Shown here piece after piece: positions 33,457 to 43,992 of a DNA stretch of 64,000 nucleotides. The number at the start of each line of letters is the position of its first letter. The stretch's first letter is position 1. The DNA comes from Brachionus manjavacas (lineage: Eukaryota > Rotifera > Eurotatoria > Ploima > Brachionidae): contig JAHQIY010000012.1 in NCBI GenBank assembly GCA_019054805.1, positions 1,736,001 through 1,800,000 of the forward strand, in the 5' to 3' direction. The notes under the pieces were generated by a model that did not search any database, was not told where the DNA came from, and saw nothing but the letters and a program-made list of their open reading frames with translations. The position numbers were made by a program, and so were the translations under genes.

Positions 33457-34431
33457 ATGTCACAAAAAATTTTGGTAACAGGCGCGAATGGTTACATAGC
33501 CATGCATGTAGTCGACATGCTAATTAAGCAGGGACATCATGTCCGAGGCACAGTTCGAAATTTAGATGACTCGGACAAAGTAGAGTCTTTAAAGCGACTC
33601 GGACCGATTGAGCTGTACCAAGCGGACTTATTGGACGCCCAGTCTTGGAAAAAACCCTGCGATGGTGTAGACATTGTGATGCACATTGCTTCACCTCTTC
33701 CAGTAGTGGCTCCGGGTGATGAAAATTTGGTTATTCGTCCCGCAGTTGAAGGAACACTAAACGTTTTTAACGCATCCCTAAATGCTAATGTAAAGCGAGT
33801 TGTTTTGACTAGCTCTGGTTTGTGTGTTTCTGGATATGACTATAAATCTAGAACATTTAATGAAGATGACTGGGTTGATATTTCCGAGGCCAAGACTCCT
33901 TACCAGAAATCAAAAATTTTGGCTGAAAGAGCCGCATGGAACTTTGTGAATGAGAGAAAACAAAAAAATGAAAAATGCTTCGAAATGGCAGTGATCGTGC
34001 CTACTTTTGTGCTTGGTCCAGTCTTAAGTGCTGCTTCTGGTTCGTCGGTCACTAAATTTTCACGAATCTTTGATCCAAATGTGCACAAAATTGACGAAAT
34101 GTACGCAGCTACTTGTGACGTGAGAGATGTGGCTCTGGCTCACGTAAAAGCTGCCTTTGAGGACAAAGCCATTGGACACCGAAATTTGATCACATCTGGC
34201 AGAAATTTGTTTAGCATCAAGAATTGGCTGGATATTTTAAAGCAAGAGTTTAGTGGTCATAAATTTCCAGAGGTTGTCTCGGATGAACAAAAAGCTAAGA
34301 AAATTGAAGAGACGATTTTTGACAACAGTCGAATGAGAACTGTTCTTGGAATTGAACCCATTAATTTTAAGTCTACAATTTTAGATATGACCAAAAGCTT
34401 GATAGAGTATGGAATAATTAGCAAGCCATAA
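33457..34431 (+). CDS. NAD(P)-dependent reductase, dihydroflavonol-4-reductase-like (extended SDR)
   Basis: A single exon of 324 residues. The N-terminal Rossmann fold has the TGANGYI nucleotide-binding loop at 8-14. Substrate-side landmarks are HIASP (76-80), the TSS triad serine near 118-120 and the catalytic Tyr149/Lys153 pair in YQKSK. The layout fits extended short-chain dehydrogenases of the DFR / cinnamoyl-CoA-reductase / aldehyde-reductase group, which use NADPH to reduce carbonyls. Animals do not make flavonoids, so the substrate is unknown. AATAAA occurs shortly after the stop (about 34446). There are no introns. All catalytic residues are present, so activity is expected. Confidence 0.9.
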   Translation: MSQKILVTGANGYIAMHVVDMLIKQGHHVRGTVRNLDDSDKVESLKRLGPIELYQADLLDAQSWKKPCDGVDIVMHIASPLPVVAPGDENLVIRPAVEGTLNVFNASLNANVKRVVLTSSGLCVSGYDYKSRTFNEDDWVDISEAKTPYQKSKILAERAAWNFVNERKQKNEKCFEMAVIVPTFVLGPVLSAASGSSVTKFSRIFDPNVHKIDEMYAATCDVRDVALAHVKAAFEDKAIGHRNLITSGRNLFSIKNWLDILKQEFSGHKFPEVVSDEQKAKKIEETIFDNSRMRTVLGIEPINFKSTILDMTKSLIEYGIISKP

Positions 34432-34760
34432 ATTTTATTTAAAGAAAATAAACACTTATTTTTAGCGTTAATAAACAAATTACAAAAAAATGAATTTTTT
34501 TTAGAACCTATCTTGATTAATCTAAACAAAAAGAGGTAATGACGACGGTCCTTTAATCCGACGTACTGTCTTTAGTACATTCAGATTGCTAAACCTTTTA
34601 AAAATGGCCTAACATATAAATCGTTCATTTTATTCAGTTTGTTCATTTTGATCTTTTAGTATATTTTGCTTATTTGATCTTTGGAAAATTTCAATAAAAG
34701 ATAATTATTTTTTAATTTTTATTTATTAATTTAAAATTTTTCTTTGTTTAAAATATTTAA
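34432..34760. other. Spacer
   Basis: Likely 3' UTR of the reductase gene, then AT-rich DNA. A short hairpin (GTACT...AGTAC) lies at about 34563-34578. Confidence 0.45.
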
Positions 34761-35419
34761 CATGCACCAGAGTACATCTGGCCCATGCTATAATATTGTT
34801 AACTTTGGGAGCATGATCTAATAGCGTAATCACGCGTTTAGATCCGCATCAAACACTGAAAGCCTTAGGTTTAATGCGTCATCAAGACACCTTTTTTAAA
34901 GCAAAAAATAAAAAATAACTTTTTGAATTATGCATTGGGTGCAGCACCCAAAATTAAGAAATAAATAGTATTAAAAAATTTATTTTTAATATGTTTCGAT
35001 TAAAAAAATAACAAAATTCAAGTTCTACTGCGGCAATATTTTTATAAAAATTCAATAAAAAGACTAAAAAATTTTAATTTTTAAAAAATTTAATTTTTTG
35101 CTTTTGAACCTTTTAAACGACCCCTTCTTCTAACTGCGGCAGTTTCTTGTTCTACGGAAGTTGGCATAACTGGAATCGTTGTTTGAATCATCACTGGAAT
35201 TTGACTTACAATACGAAAAGTTGATGGAAAATTCTGGCTAAAAATGGAAATCGGGCTTGCACATTGGATGGATTTACCTACCCCACTACCGGATGACGAT
35301 GATGCTGAAGATGATGAAGATGATCTATTCCTGCGAGCCTAAACGCGTGATTACGCTATTAGAGCATGCTCTCAAAGTTAACAATATTATAGCATGGGCT
35401 AGATGTACTTTGGCGCATG
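34761..35419. repeat. 81-bp inverted repeat with 497-bp spacer
   Basis: 34761-34841 and the reverse complement of 35339-35419 agree at 76 of 81 positions (CATGC start, CGCGTTTAG end). The arms are less AT-rich than their surroundings. The right arm ends exactly at an AG that works as a splice acceptor for the exon at 35338. No flanking duplication is obvious. Confidence 0.85.
35090..35338 (-). CDS. Putative terminal exon with AT-hook-like C-terminus
   Basis: A minus-strand frame following a TTTAG acceptor at 35339-35340 runs 82 codons to a TAA at 35090. It has a Ser-rich acidic-coded start (RSSSSSSASSSSG), a Thr/Pro/Val middle and a basic end RRRGRLKGSKAKN, close to the RGRPKGSK AT-hook style. 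No ATG opens the fragment, and the upstream exon was not found; a possible donor (GAAGTAAG) lies near 35468-35475. It could be the end of a FLYWCH-type or other DNA-binding protein, or a gene piece caught in a transposon. Family not certain. Confidence 0.35.
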   Translation of the reverse strand, partial: ARRNRSSSSSSASSSSGSGVGKSIQCASPISIFSQNFPSTFRIVSQIPVMIQTTIPVMPTSVEQETAAVRRRGRLKGSKAKN

Positions 35420-36128
35420 GTCCAAAGGCGTGTTTTAACTTGTGGTGATGCATAATCAGTATTTTGCTTACTTCTAAAAATGAAAAATAAAATTGATGTT
35501 GATAGCAATTTTTTTTTAAATATTTTAATTTTTTAATTTTAAAGAAGGAAATTTTAATCAAAATTTATTCAAAAATATTTTTACCAATCGATCGATCTAA
35601 TTTTTTTAATTTTTATCGGAAGAAACGATTTCCTTGAGGACATATAAATTCTGTAGCATTGTTTTTTTTTTTAATTTCAATTAATGGTTAAACAATCAAA
35701 AATTTTATTAAAAAAAATGGGTTTTGAAATTTTTAATTTATTTAGTTAAAGTAATAATAATAAATGAACTTCGTTAATTGATTGTAAATGGCTTGTATTT
35801 AAATGAAAGGTATTTATATAATTTTTTTCAGTTCAGTAAATGTTCTATTAAAGAGAATGAAAAATGTTTTAGTCTTCACTAAAATTGAATTTTAGTTAAA
35901 CAAAAGTTGTTATCTTTGGTATTGAATTATTTGTGTCGGATTTCCACCTAAATGGATCTGAAATTAACGAAACAAATCAGAATACCTGGGATTTATTATA
36001 AGCTCAAATTTTGACCTTAACACACAGGCAGCTATAAATTTTAAAAAAGTTCAGAGCAGTTTTTATGGATTTTCATATATTCTGCCTAAAAATAGTCCTA
36101 CCTCTTCACCTAGATTCAAATCATTTGA
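35420..36128. other. AT-rich spacer
   Basis: No supported gene. A frame at 35325-35561 (minus) mainly reads the inverted-repeat arm and is not convincing. Confidence 0.45.
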
Positions 36129-36395
36129 ATGCAAAACTATTTTTATTTTTTATCTAAATTCACCTATGGTCTTGAGGTCCTAACTCTTAATTCGACCACA
36201 AAGGATTCAATAAATGAATTACAAAGCAACTCAATTAGACAAATGTTTGGTTTAGAACATTTCTGTCACATATCACAAGTCTTAAAAGTACTGAAAATTT
36301 TCAGCTTTGATGAACTTTATCCATTTACAAAACTAACTTTCATTGATACAATTAAATATAACAAGGTTTTACCTGTTGCTCCGCTGCCAGAATAA
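36129..36395 (+). pseudogene. LINE ORF2 C-terminal fragment
   Basis: 88 codons with the pattern TYGLEVLTLN...LQSNSIRQMFGLEHFCHIS, the segment after the thumb in several LINE ORF2 proteins. It is similar in type to the fragments at 43170 and 62480. No RT or tail is attached. Confidence 0.6.
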
Positions 36396-37135
36396 AAAAA
36401 AATAAAAGAAAAAGAAATTAGTATTGATTATTTAATTGATTGATTTATTTTATTAATAATATTGAAAAATTCTTATTAAAAATTGATTTTAAAATTTTTT
36501 TTTCATAAGTGTTGATTAAATGATTTAATGAATATTTCAGTGTTTTCACAAAAAGTAATAATCAAACTTTTTTTTCTATTTGATTGTTTTTTGTTTATTA
36601 TTTCGTTAACTCGGCTATTTCTCTTTCAGTCTTTGTTCTATTTTTCAAAAAAACCTGCAATTTGCCATCTATGATGATCAGTTATTTTATTTTTATCCAT
36701 TTTTTCTCTATTTTGTCAGATTTTTATGTTGTCTTACTTTAAAAAAGCTATTATTTGAAAAAAATTCAAAGTAAAAGATTTTTTTAATTGCAAAAAAACA
36801 ATATTTTTATTTTTTTCAGCCTGATTCTAACTTTTTGTGACATAGTGTACAAATTACATTTCTTGTAAGAAAAATTTGAATGAATGAATTTCAATGAATT
36901 TGAATGTTTTTTTATTTTCTTAATTTTTTAAATTAAAATTTATTTTTAAGTTGTAAAAAAATTAATATATAATATGTTATCTAAAAAAATGGATTAAGAC
37001 AATTATTAAAGCACTATATTCAAATATTAAAGTTAGTAATCGTAAGTATATGCATGAAAATTTTACTTTTTTTACACATTTGGGTTTTAAATATTAAGAT
37101 TATCTCTCATCACAAATTATAAAATCTATGCTAAA
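36396..37135. other. AT-rich spacer
   Basis: No gene or clear repeat is visible. Confidence 0.45.
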
Positions 37136-37665
37136 TAATAATAATAATAATAATAAATTGAGTCATAGCAGGGAAGCACCCTGCGAGCAATCCAAAACAA
37201 CTTGAATCGCTATGATGACTGGTTGTGCGTTTGGCGAGAAGGAATGTGGGACGATGAGTGTTCGAGCTAAGACCCCCCCAGTCCTAGCGTAAACGCTTCT
37301 GGGGACTGCCTAGGCCTTCAACTCACCGTCTCACTGACTGGGCCATGGTTGGTCGTTGAGGTTTAGGTGGTGGTGGTGTTCGTGAGGTCAAGATGCATGT
37401 CGAGGCGGGCCTTGAAGCTGTTAAGGGTTGGAGCGTTGACTGTCGAGGACGCGAGGTTGTTCCAGGTTATTTAGGAAATTTGTTCGCGCCAGGCAGTTGG
37501 ATAGTTGGATAAAAAGGCGTTTTTGTGACCCCTGATTGCGATGGCTGGCCCGTGGCAGGTGATGGACGACATAAGTTTGGTTGAGGCTAGCCAGTTGATG
37601 TCAAGTAGTCCATTTGCGATCTTGTAGTGGGAGACCTTATTTCTTATAGATCTTTTTCCTTCGAC
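37136..37665 (-). mobile_element. L2/CR1-like LINE 3' part with (ATT)n tail
   Basis: On the minus strand the segment reads the end of a LINE ORF2 (WNNLASSTVNAPTLNSFKAR-type region, with stops). A GC-rich 3' UTR follows, with the hairpin CAGGG-TGCTT-CCCTG at about 37170-37184, then an ATT repeat at 37136-37155. Its base composition differs sharply from its flanks, suggesting a young or recently acquired copy. Confidence 0.75.
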
Positions 37666-37739
37666 TTGTTACTTATTTCCAAGTTCTTTAAAATTGTACT
37701 TACTTAAAATTGTCTAATCTTAATTATCTAATCTAAACT

Positions 37740-38315
37740 TAAAAATGTATAGACACAGAATACAGAGCCAAAAAGAAATCAAGTTTCTTGGTATTAAATT
37801 TTATTCTTAGTTAAATTTTAATATTAGAAGACGAAATTAAAGAACGCTACAAAAATATCAAAAACTACAAGCAATTCAGAATACATCAGTAAGATCTATC
37901 CTTAATTTAAAATATGATACTCCCTCCAACATCGTGCAACATGAAGCTTTTAATTAACTAAAATTACTAACAGTCTCAAATCGTCTTTTTGAGTTGAGTG
38001 AGAAATATGTTGGGACAGGACTGAGTCATTCTATTCCATTGGTTGAAAGACTGGTGAAAGAATACAAAGAAGGTTTCGAATCGAGATATATTGAATACCC
38101 AACTCCATTGTGTAATTGCTTCCTTACTATTTCCTCCTTTTTTCCTGAAACCTGAACTATGTAAACATGTGCCACTTGTAACAATCTATGTCTTCTATAC
38201 TTTCATTTTTTTTTAAGCTTATTTTATTAACTTTAATTTTATTTTTCATTTTGATTTTTTTTAATTTATTCTGAATGAGCCCTAGCTCGGTACAGAAAAC
38301 AAATAAATGAAATAA
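37740..38315 (+). mobile_element. LINE family A 3' fragment
   Basis: The plus strand carries EIKFLGIKF, an internal deletion, QAIQNTSVRSILNLKYDTPS, HEAFN (stop), GLSHSIPLVERL and [10 protein letters not shown]. The 3' UTR and stem-loop tail (GAGC-CCTA-GCTC) follow at 38266-38315. It is very close in sequence to 15586-16320, so the two copies are of recent common origin. Confidence 0.85.
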
Positions 38316-38424
38316 ATTGTAAATTGTATAATTTTAATTACAGTAAATATAAAATTGGAGTCAATTAGACAAATTTTTTATTACAAAGCATAAAATATTC
38401 TTTGTCAAACAAATTAAATATTTA

Positions 38425-38612
38425 AGGAAAGATTAGAAGATATTTGATAGAGAGAATACGTCTTTTATTAAACAGTTATCAAAAGTAGAAGATCTGACTT
38501 ACATAAATTGCACTGAATACGATTTAGCATTCAGTGTTCGTTTGATTGAATGGTGCCTTGAATGTAGCGACTATGGGATAACCGACTCGATAAAATACTA
38601 TTTTTATTAATA
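38425..38612 (+). pseudogene. Short LINE ORF2-like fragment
   Basis: A plus-strand frame containing SFIKQLSKVEDLTYINCTEY and SVRLIEWCLEC, with one stop near the start. The style matches the extreme C-terminus of the LINE type seen at 36129. Assignment is tentative. Confidence 0.35.
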
Positions 38613-39060
38613 GAAAATTGTTTGTTGTAATCTTAATCATTTTTTTGTATTTTACTAGCTGAATTTTTTACTTAATTGTAAAATGGATATTAACTGTCTA
38701 TTAATTTTTATTTCAATTTGCCCTTATGACTTAAACTTTAATAAAATAACTAATAAATAAACCAACTTAAAGAAAAATCATAAGAATAATATAATTTGTA
38801 ATGATCGTATATTTGTTTCAATTTGGTTATGTCTTAGCAATTTAAAATTCAAGCATTACAGGATTCTCTTAGATGAGCTAATTCGAAATAAAATAAATTC
38901 ATAAATTTGATTCAAGCTCTCTTGCCTTTTAACTTTCAAAATCGGTCTTTTTCCTTCTTTATTTTTTTTTTATTTTTTATTTTCTTTTAATTTTTCATTT
39001 TTTATATAATTTTTCTTCTTTTTTTTTCTACTTCACCTTATTTTAATTTTCATCAATAAA
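38613..39060. other. AT-rich spacer
   Basis: No gene; pyrimidine-rich stretch just before the LINE at 39060. Confidence 0.45.
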
Positions 39061-41705
39061 AATAAAAAATAATCGAATAGGACTGTTGACCATAGCATTG
39101 CAAAATCACTAGAAGCTGCATCACGACTGATACAAAGCAAATCATTCTAGGCAGTCGTTTTAATGGGAGATTTTAATATGACAGAAATTGAATGGGATGA
39201 AAATGGTTCTCCAGTCAACGTTTCGTCTCAAAGTACAATTGTTAGTGATGCGATCAGCAGTTCAAGCTTAGTGCAAATTGTAAATGGGAATACTTCCATG
39301 AATGATGGTCAACCGATAAGTCTTCTTGACCTAATACTAGTCAGTAATCAAAATCAAGTCACTGAAGTAGAAATCGGCCCTCCATTAGTGAGTAATGCAT
39401 CAAGGAGCCATTGTAGCTTGCGATTTCGGATAATTTCAAAGACAGCAAAGACAAATGCATTCGATAGTAGAATCTTCAATTGGAGAAGAGGAAATTACTT
39501 ATCAATGAATTTGCACCTCGGCAATTTCGATTAGAAGTCCGCACTCGAGACAAACTGCGTCCAGGAATACTACAAGAATTTCCTTGAAATTTTTGGTTTA
39601 GCATCTCAAATGTTCGTTCAGAGAAAGAAGCCACCAAAAGGATGCCAGAAGCCGCCATGGTGGAATTTAGAGATTACTTCGTTTGTTCGCAGAAAAAGGC
39701 GTCTCTCTATCGCAAAGCGCGTCAAAAAAACAAATTGTTATTAGACGTGAAATACAAAAATATATGTAAGAACGTCAAATATGTAGTCAAACAAAGAATC
39801 ATCGATTTTGAATTCATATTGGCCCAGGAATCGAAAGAAAACCCAAAAAAATTATACTCATACATGAATCGCAGATTTTCTACAAGAGAGACCATTGCAG
39901 GGATAATGGAAAGAAATAGACTTTTCATTACGGAAAAAGCAAGCATATGTAACACATTTAATGAATTTTTTCACTCAGTTTTTGATGAACCGACCTCGTC
40001 TTCAGCAATCAAACACGCTAAGGAGATCTTTTTGGCAAGGTCAGAGCCTGATCCAGCTTTCAGTGTTAAAGACATTGTGACACCCGAAAAATTACTCATC
40101 AAGCTTAAAAAACTATGTAGTGACAAGACAGCCGGAATCGACCAGATTTCTACACATGCTCTGAAAATGTGTGCAGAAGCTTTAGCCGGACCCTTGGCAG
40201 TCATATACGAGCAATCTCCAACCCAGTCTGTTCTTCCTAAGGAATGGAAAGAGGCAAATGTCTCACCAATCTATAAACAAGTGAGTAGAACGAATGTTGG
40301 TAATTATCGTCCAGTTTCGCTCATTTCAGTTCCATTTAAAGTTCTTGAGTCACTGATCAAAGACTATATTTTAGGGCAACTGGTCGACAAAAATCTATTG
40401 TCGAGTAAGCAACATGGTTTTGTCGCTAACAAGTCCTGTGTAACAAATTTACTTGAAACTATCGACTTCCTAACTGATTCCAAGAGCCGTAGGTTTCCTT
40501 CGGACGTCATCTACCTTAACTTTGCCAAAACATTTGACAAAGTTTCGCATGAGCTACTCCTTGTCAAGTTGGAGGCGTATGGAATCCCGACTATTATAAT
40601 CGACTGGGTTCACTCTTTCCTCATTGGTCGAAAACAGCGAGTTGTAATTGGAAATGTCATGTCTGAGTGGAATCCAGTCACAAGTGGGGTAGCTCAAGGT
40701 TCTGTTCTTGGTCTACTTCTTTTCGTTATTTACGTCAATGACTTGCTTGATGTATGTCACTCAATCTGTAAGCTTTACGCTAACGACACAAAACTTATGG
40801 ACTCTGTCAAATGTGCCGATGATCTTGAAAGTTTCAAAAGGATCTCGACAATTTGGTTGAATGGTCGAAACTTTGGCAAATGGGCTTCAATAAAGAAAAA
40901 TGCATAGTCATGCATCTTGGAACAGACAACAAATGCTTCGAATACAAAATGAGTAGTCAAAGCCTTGCAAAAACAACCAGAGAACGGGATTTGGGAATAA
41001 TCATTACAAGTGATCTAAAGTCGGGAGAACAGGCCAAGCGAGCAGCAGCAAGGCCCATGATGGTAGCATGTAGAATCAAGAATACATTTACCTTCTTTTC
41101 TCGTCACCTGGTAAATCTGCTTTTCAAGTCATTTGTTAGACCGCATCTTGAGTTTGCAGTGGGCGCTTGGAATCCCTATCGACGTGGGGATATTGATTTA
41201 CTTGAGCGAGTTCAGAGGAAATTTTCAAAACTGGTTCCTGAACTTAAGTCAAAGCCACATCTAGAAAGAAGAGAGGCTCTTGGTTGAATTATACTTGAAG
41301 AAAGACGTAGACGTGGTGATCTAATCCAGCTCCAAAAGATTCACCATGGCCATGATCGTGTTGAGCTTATACATGGCAATCAAACAATCGCATCAAATGG
41401 TTTGGACAGTCCTGCAGGGCGCAAAAGAAAGGGCCAAATGGCAATTGAACGTCAGCTTGTAAGAAATTGTGGAGCCAGGCATAACTTTTTCACCAAGCGA
41501 ATCGCCGGAAACTGGAACACACTTGACGCGACGACTCGAAGTATAAGCGATACAAATATGTTCAAGAATCGCATCGACAAACTTCTTGGTTTCAGATAAA
41601 TAATGTTAAGCGTCAAAAATGGTCGATGGCTGTTATAGCAGGGCGTTTACATGCGCATCTGCTCGGGATTTAGGTCCCTACAGCATAACTTACTACTCCT
41701 ACTTC
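39060..41705 (+). mobile_element. L2/CR1-like LINE, 5'-truncated and broken
   Basis: The plus strand starts within the endonuclease (GDFNMTEIEWD near 39163, then SHCSLRFRI) and runs through RT and the C-terminal region to a 3' UTR ending near 41700 with a TACTACTCCTAC tail. RT landmarks are DKTAGIDQIS, LPKEWKEANVSPI, NYRPVSLISV, KQHGFV, YLNFAKTFDKVSH (normally DFxKAFD) and SGVAQGSVLG. YANDTKL replaces YADDTKL. Frame changes occur near 39534 and 40880, and a stop near 41285. The catalytic Asp to Asn change and the missing Asp in FAKTFDK mean no polymerase activity. Confidence 0.9.
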
Positions 41706-41832
41706 TAATAATATATGTCTTTTAAAACTTTACATTTTTTTTAGCTTATTAACTCTATTTTTATTTTTATTTTTAATTTATCCTGAAGGAGCTCTAGCTC
41801 GGTACAGAAAACAAATAAATAAATAATAAAAA
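41705..41832 (+). repeat. LINE family A 3' UTR and tail
   Basis: Immediately after the L2/CR1-like 3' end comes a family A 3' UTR piece and the stem-loop GAGC-TCTA-GCTC, then GGTACAGAAAACAAATAAATAAATAA. The first element may have landed in an older family A copy. Confidence 0.75.
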
Positions 41833-41879
41833 ATGTGATTCCCACATGAAAAAAAACTAATTATTTTAATGATGAAAAA

Positions 41880-42325
41880 AAACCGTGTTGCTGAGGTGCA
41901 GGTCATATTTGATTAGATGGGCTATCATTGCTTCCTTGATGATTCTTTCCATTAACTTGCATAGAACTGATACCAGTGAGAATGGTCTGTAGTTTACTAC
42001 CGATTAGGTCTTCTATCCTTTATATAGATAAGGGTTATAATTGCCTCTTCCCACACATTCGGTAATTACCCAGTCATGATGATTTTCTTTAAAATAGGTT
42101 CCAGAAGCTTGGCAAAGTTTGCTGCGCAGCTTCTCGGTAAATGTGGATGTACGCCATCCTTTCTACATTATTTCTTTTGGCAGTTTGGCATTGGTATCAA
42201 TGCTAAATGCTTTTTGAAACTGATAGTTTAATATGTTCGCAGCTGTTTCTTTGTCTACTGTCAAATCGCGATTGTCCAGAATATAATCCCAGGACAGGAA
42301 TGTGTGCAGTTTATTTTTGGTAGAT
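41880..42325 (-). pseudogene. Fragment of another LINE reverse transcriptase
   Basis: The minus strand reads ILDNRDLTVDKETAANILN (linker), a degenerate KGWRTSTFTEK region, NPYLYKG and VNYRPFSLVSVLCKLMERI, with stops and a frameshift. This is the finger region of a CR1/L2-type RT, distinct from the neighbour at 39060. Confidence 0.7.
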
Positions 42326-42350
42326 GTTCCAAAAAATTAAGTCTGTTTTA

Positions 42351-42418
42351 AATCAAAATCAATTTTACGGCTCTCGGTTTTTTACATGGAACCGAGAGCC
42401 GTAAAATTGATTTTGATT
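42351..42418. repeat. Perfect 29-bp inverted repeat, 10-nt loop
   Basis: 42351-42379 is the exact reverse complement of 42390-42418 (arm core ACGGCTCTCGGTT). The stem contains a GC-rich segment unusual for this region. If transcribed it would form a long perfect hairpin. Confidence 0.9.
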
Positions 42419-42816
42419 AAGTTATGGGTTAACTTTAGAATTGTGACTTTAAAACAACTCTAAAAACATTTTAAAATCATTTGATATTTATTTAATAATT
42501 AAGAATTTAGACCATATTAAGGTTTTTTTTTTGTTAATGATATTTTTGTATTTTAAAATTTTCTGAGAACCCATACAAATTTTTTTAAAATGTTACTCAC
42601 TTTCTGATTTTAATGAAGCATTTTTACTTAAATGAGAACGGTAGGATCATTTTTTTTCCGATAGCCTTTTGAATTTTTTTAAATCATTTTTCGATTCTTA
42701 CCTTTTAAACACAGACCTTTTCTTTTCTCTCTTAAGATATATTTTTTGTATAAATTATATAAAATGTTTTATATCTAGTACAAAATAACCTTAAAAGTGT
42801 AAAGTCTCAATCTATG

Positions 42817-42839
42817 ATGACAGAAAACTTTTCTGTCAT
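42817..42839. repeat. Perfect 11-bp palindrome with 1-nt centre
   Basis: ATGACAGAAAA and its reverse complement TTTTCTGTCAT surround a single C. Confidence 0.8.
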
Positions 42840-42876
42840 GTTATCTTTTTTTAATAAAATTAATGATTAATTTAAT

Positions 42877-42985
42877 TCAGACTTGTTTTTAAGTCACAGG
42901 TCTTAAGTCAAGTCAAGTCAAGTCATAGCTTTGACTTACAATTTTCTGACTTAGACTTAAAACTGTGACTTAAAAACAAGTCTGA
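42877..42985. repeat. 23-bp perfect inverted repeat with AAGTC-rich loop
   Basis: 42877-42899 is the exact reverse complement of 42963-42985. The 63-bp interior holds repeated AAGTC units on the left and GACTT units on the right, so the fold can extend inward. Confidence 0.9.
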
Positions 42986-43159
42986 TTTAATTCTAGACTC
43001 AGTTCAAAGTGAAGCAATACATTTCAACAAATATTATAATCTTCCACATGAAAAACCATTTTCTATTCTTTTATTTTCTTCATCATTCCTCAGTTCCTTC
43101 TAGTTTTATAAGTAAATTTATAGGAGTAAATTTTAATTAGTGATAAAGTAAAAGTAATT

Positions 43160-43800
43160 TTGTCAATCTTTTTTCAGATATCATTTAGATCTCCTGTTTA
43201 TTGGTGAAAAGAAACTAAACGAATTAGACATAAGACAAAATATACTACTGAAAAGAGCATTTGGTATTAAGAAATTTGCAAGATTCAGGGCAATGTTAGA
43301 AGCAGTAAAAGTCGAGTCAATAGAACAAATATATTTGAAACACAAGATTTTTTTTTGAAGCAAATACGTCAAAGTAAAATTTGCAATGATTTATTGGTTT
43401 TTTTGAAAGATCATTATAATTTCTTTTACCAAAAAAATGTCTCATTTTGTAAACAAACAATAAATCTGAAAAAAAAATACATATTGATACGTTAGATTAC
43501 AGTCCTAAGACGTCACTTGTTGTAATTGATCATATTTTTAAGAACAATCGTGGTTTGGTTGATTCAATTGAATATGTTGTTTCACTTATCAGTTAACAAA
43601 ACTTTTTCCATTATTTTAATATTTTAAATGACTTACTAAAAGTAAATTTTCTAGATTATTCAATTTTATTTGTAATTTTTATGTAATTATGTAATTAACT
43701 TAGATAGATATTTTATATTTAGATATTTTTTTTTGAAATTTTTTTTATTTTTTTTTTGTATAAACTTGCCTTTGAGGCTTAATTAAATAAATAAACTAAA
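43160..43800 (+). mobile_element. LINE ORF2 C-terminal remnant and 3' end
   Basis: The plus-strand frame, with one frameshift near 43356, reads KLNELDIRQNILLKRAFGIK and on to DYSPKTSLVVIDHIFKNN, ending at a stop near 43595. A T-rich 3' UTR and the end CTTTGAGGCTTAATTAAATAAATAA follow. It is the same type as the 36129 fragment. No RT is present. Confidence 0.65.
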
Positions 43801-43992
43801 AGTAAATGGCTTTAATTATTAGCAATTAATTATTAATAAAGCATTGGCCTGCATGTGGACTTTTCCTGTTAATTGAGTGAAAATGAGTGAGTGAAATAAA
43901 AATTAAAAAATTTATTTAAAACAAGAACAAACAAATAAATTTAAAAAGACTAAAACTAAAATATTAAAAAACAATTAGTTGAGGTCTAAAAG

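Larger units (their letters stand above)
42420..43160. other. Non-coding region with hairpins
   Basis: No coding sequence. Apart from the two inverted repeats listed, it is AT-rich. Confidence 0.5.
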
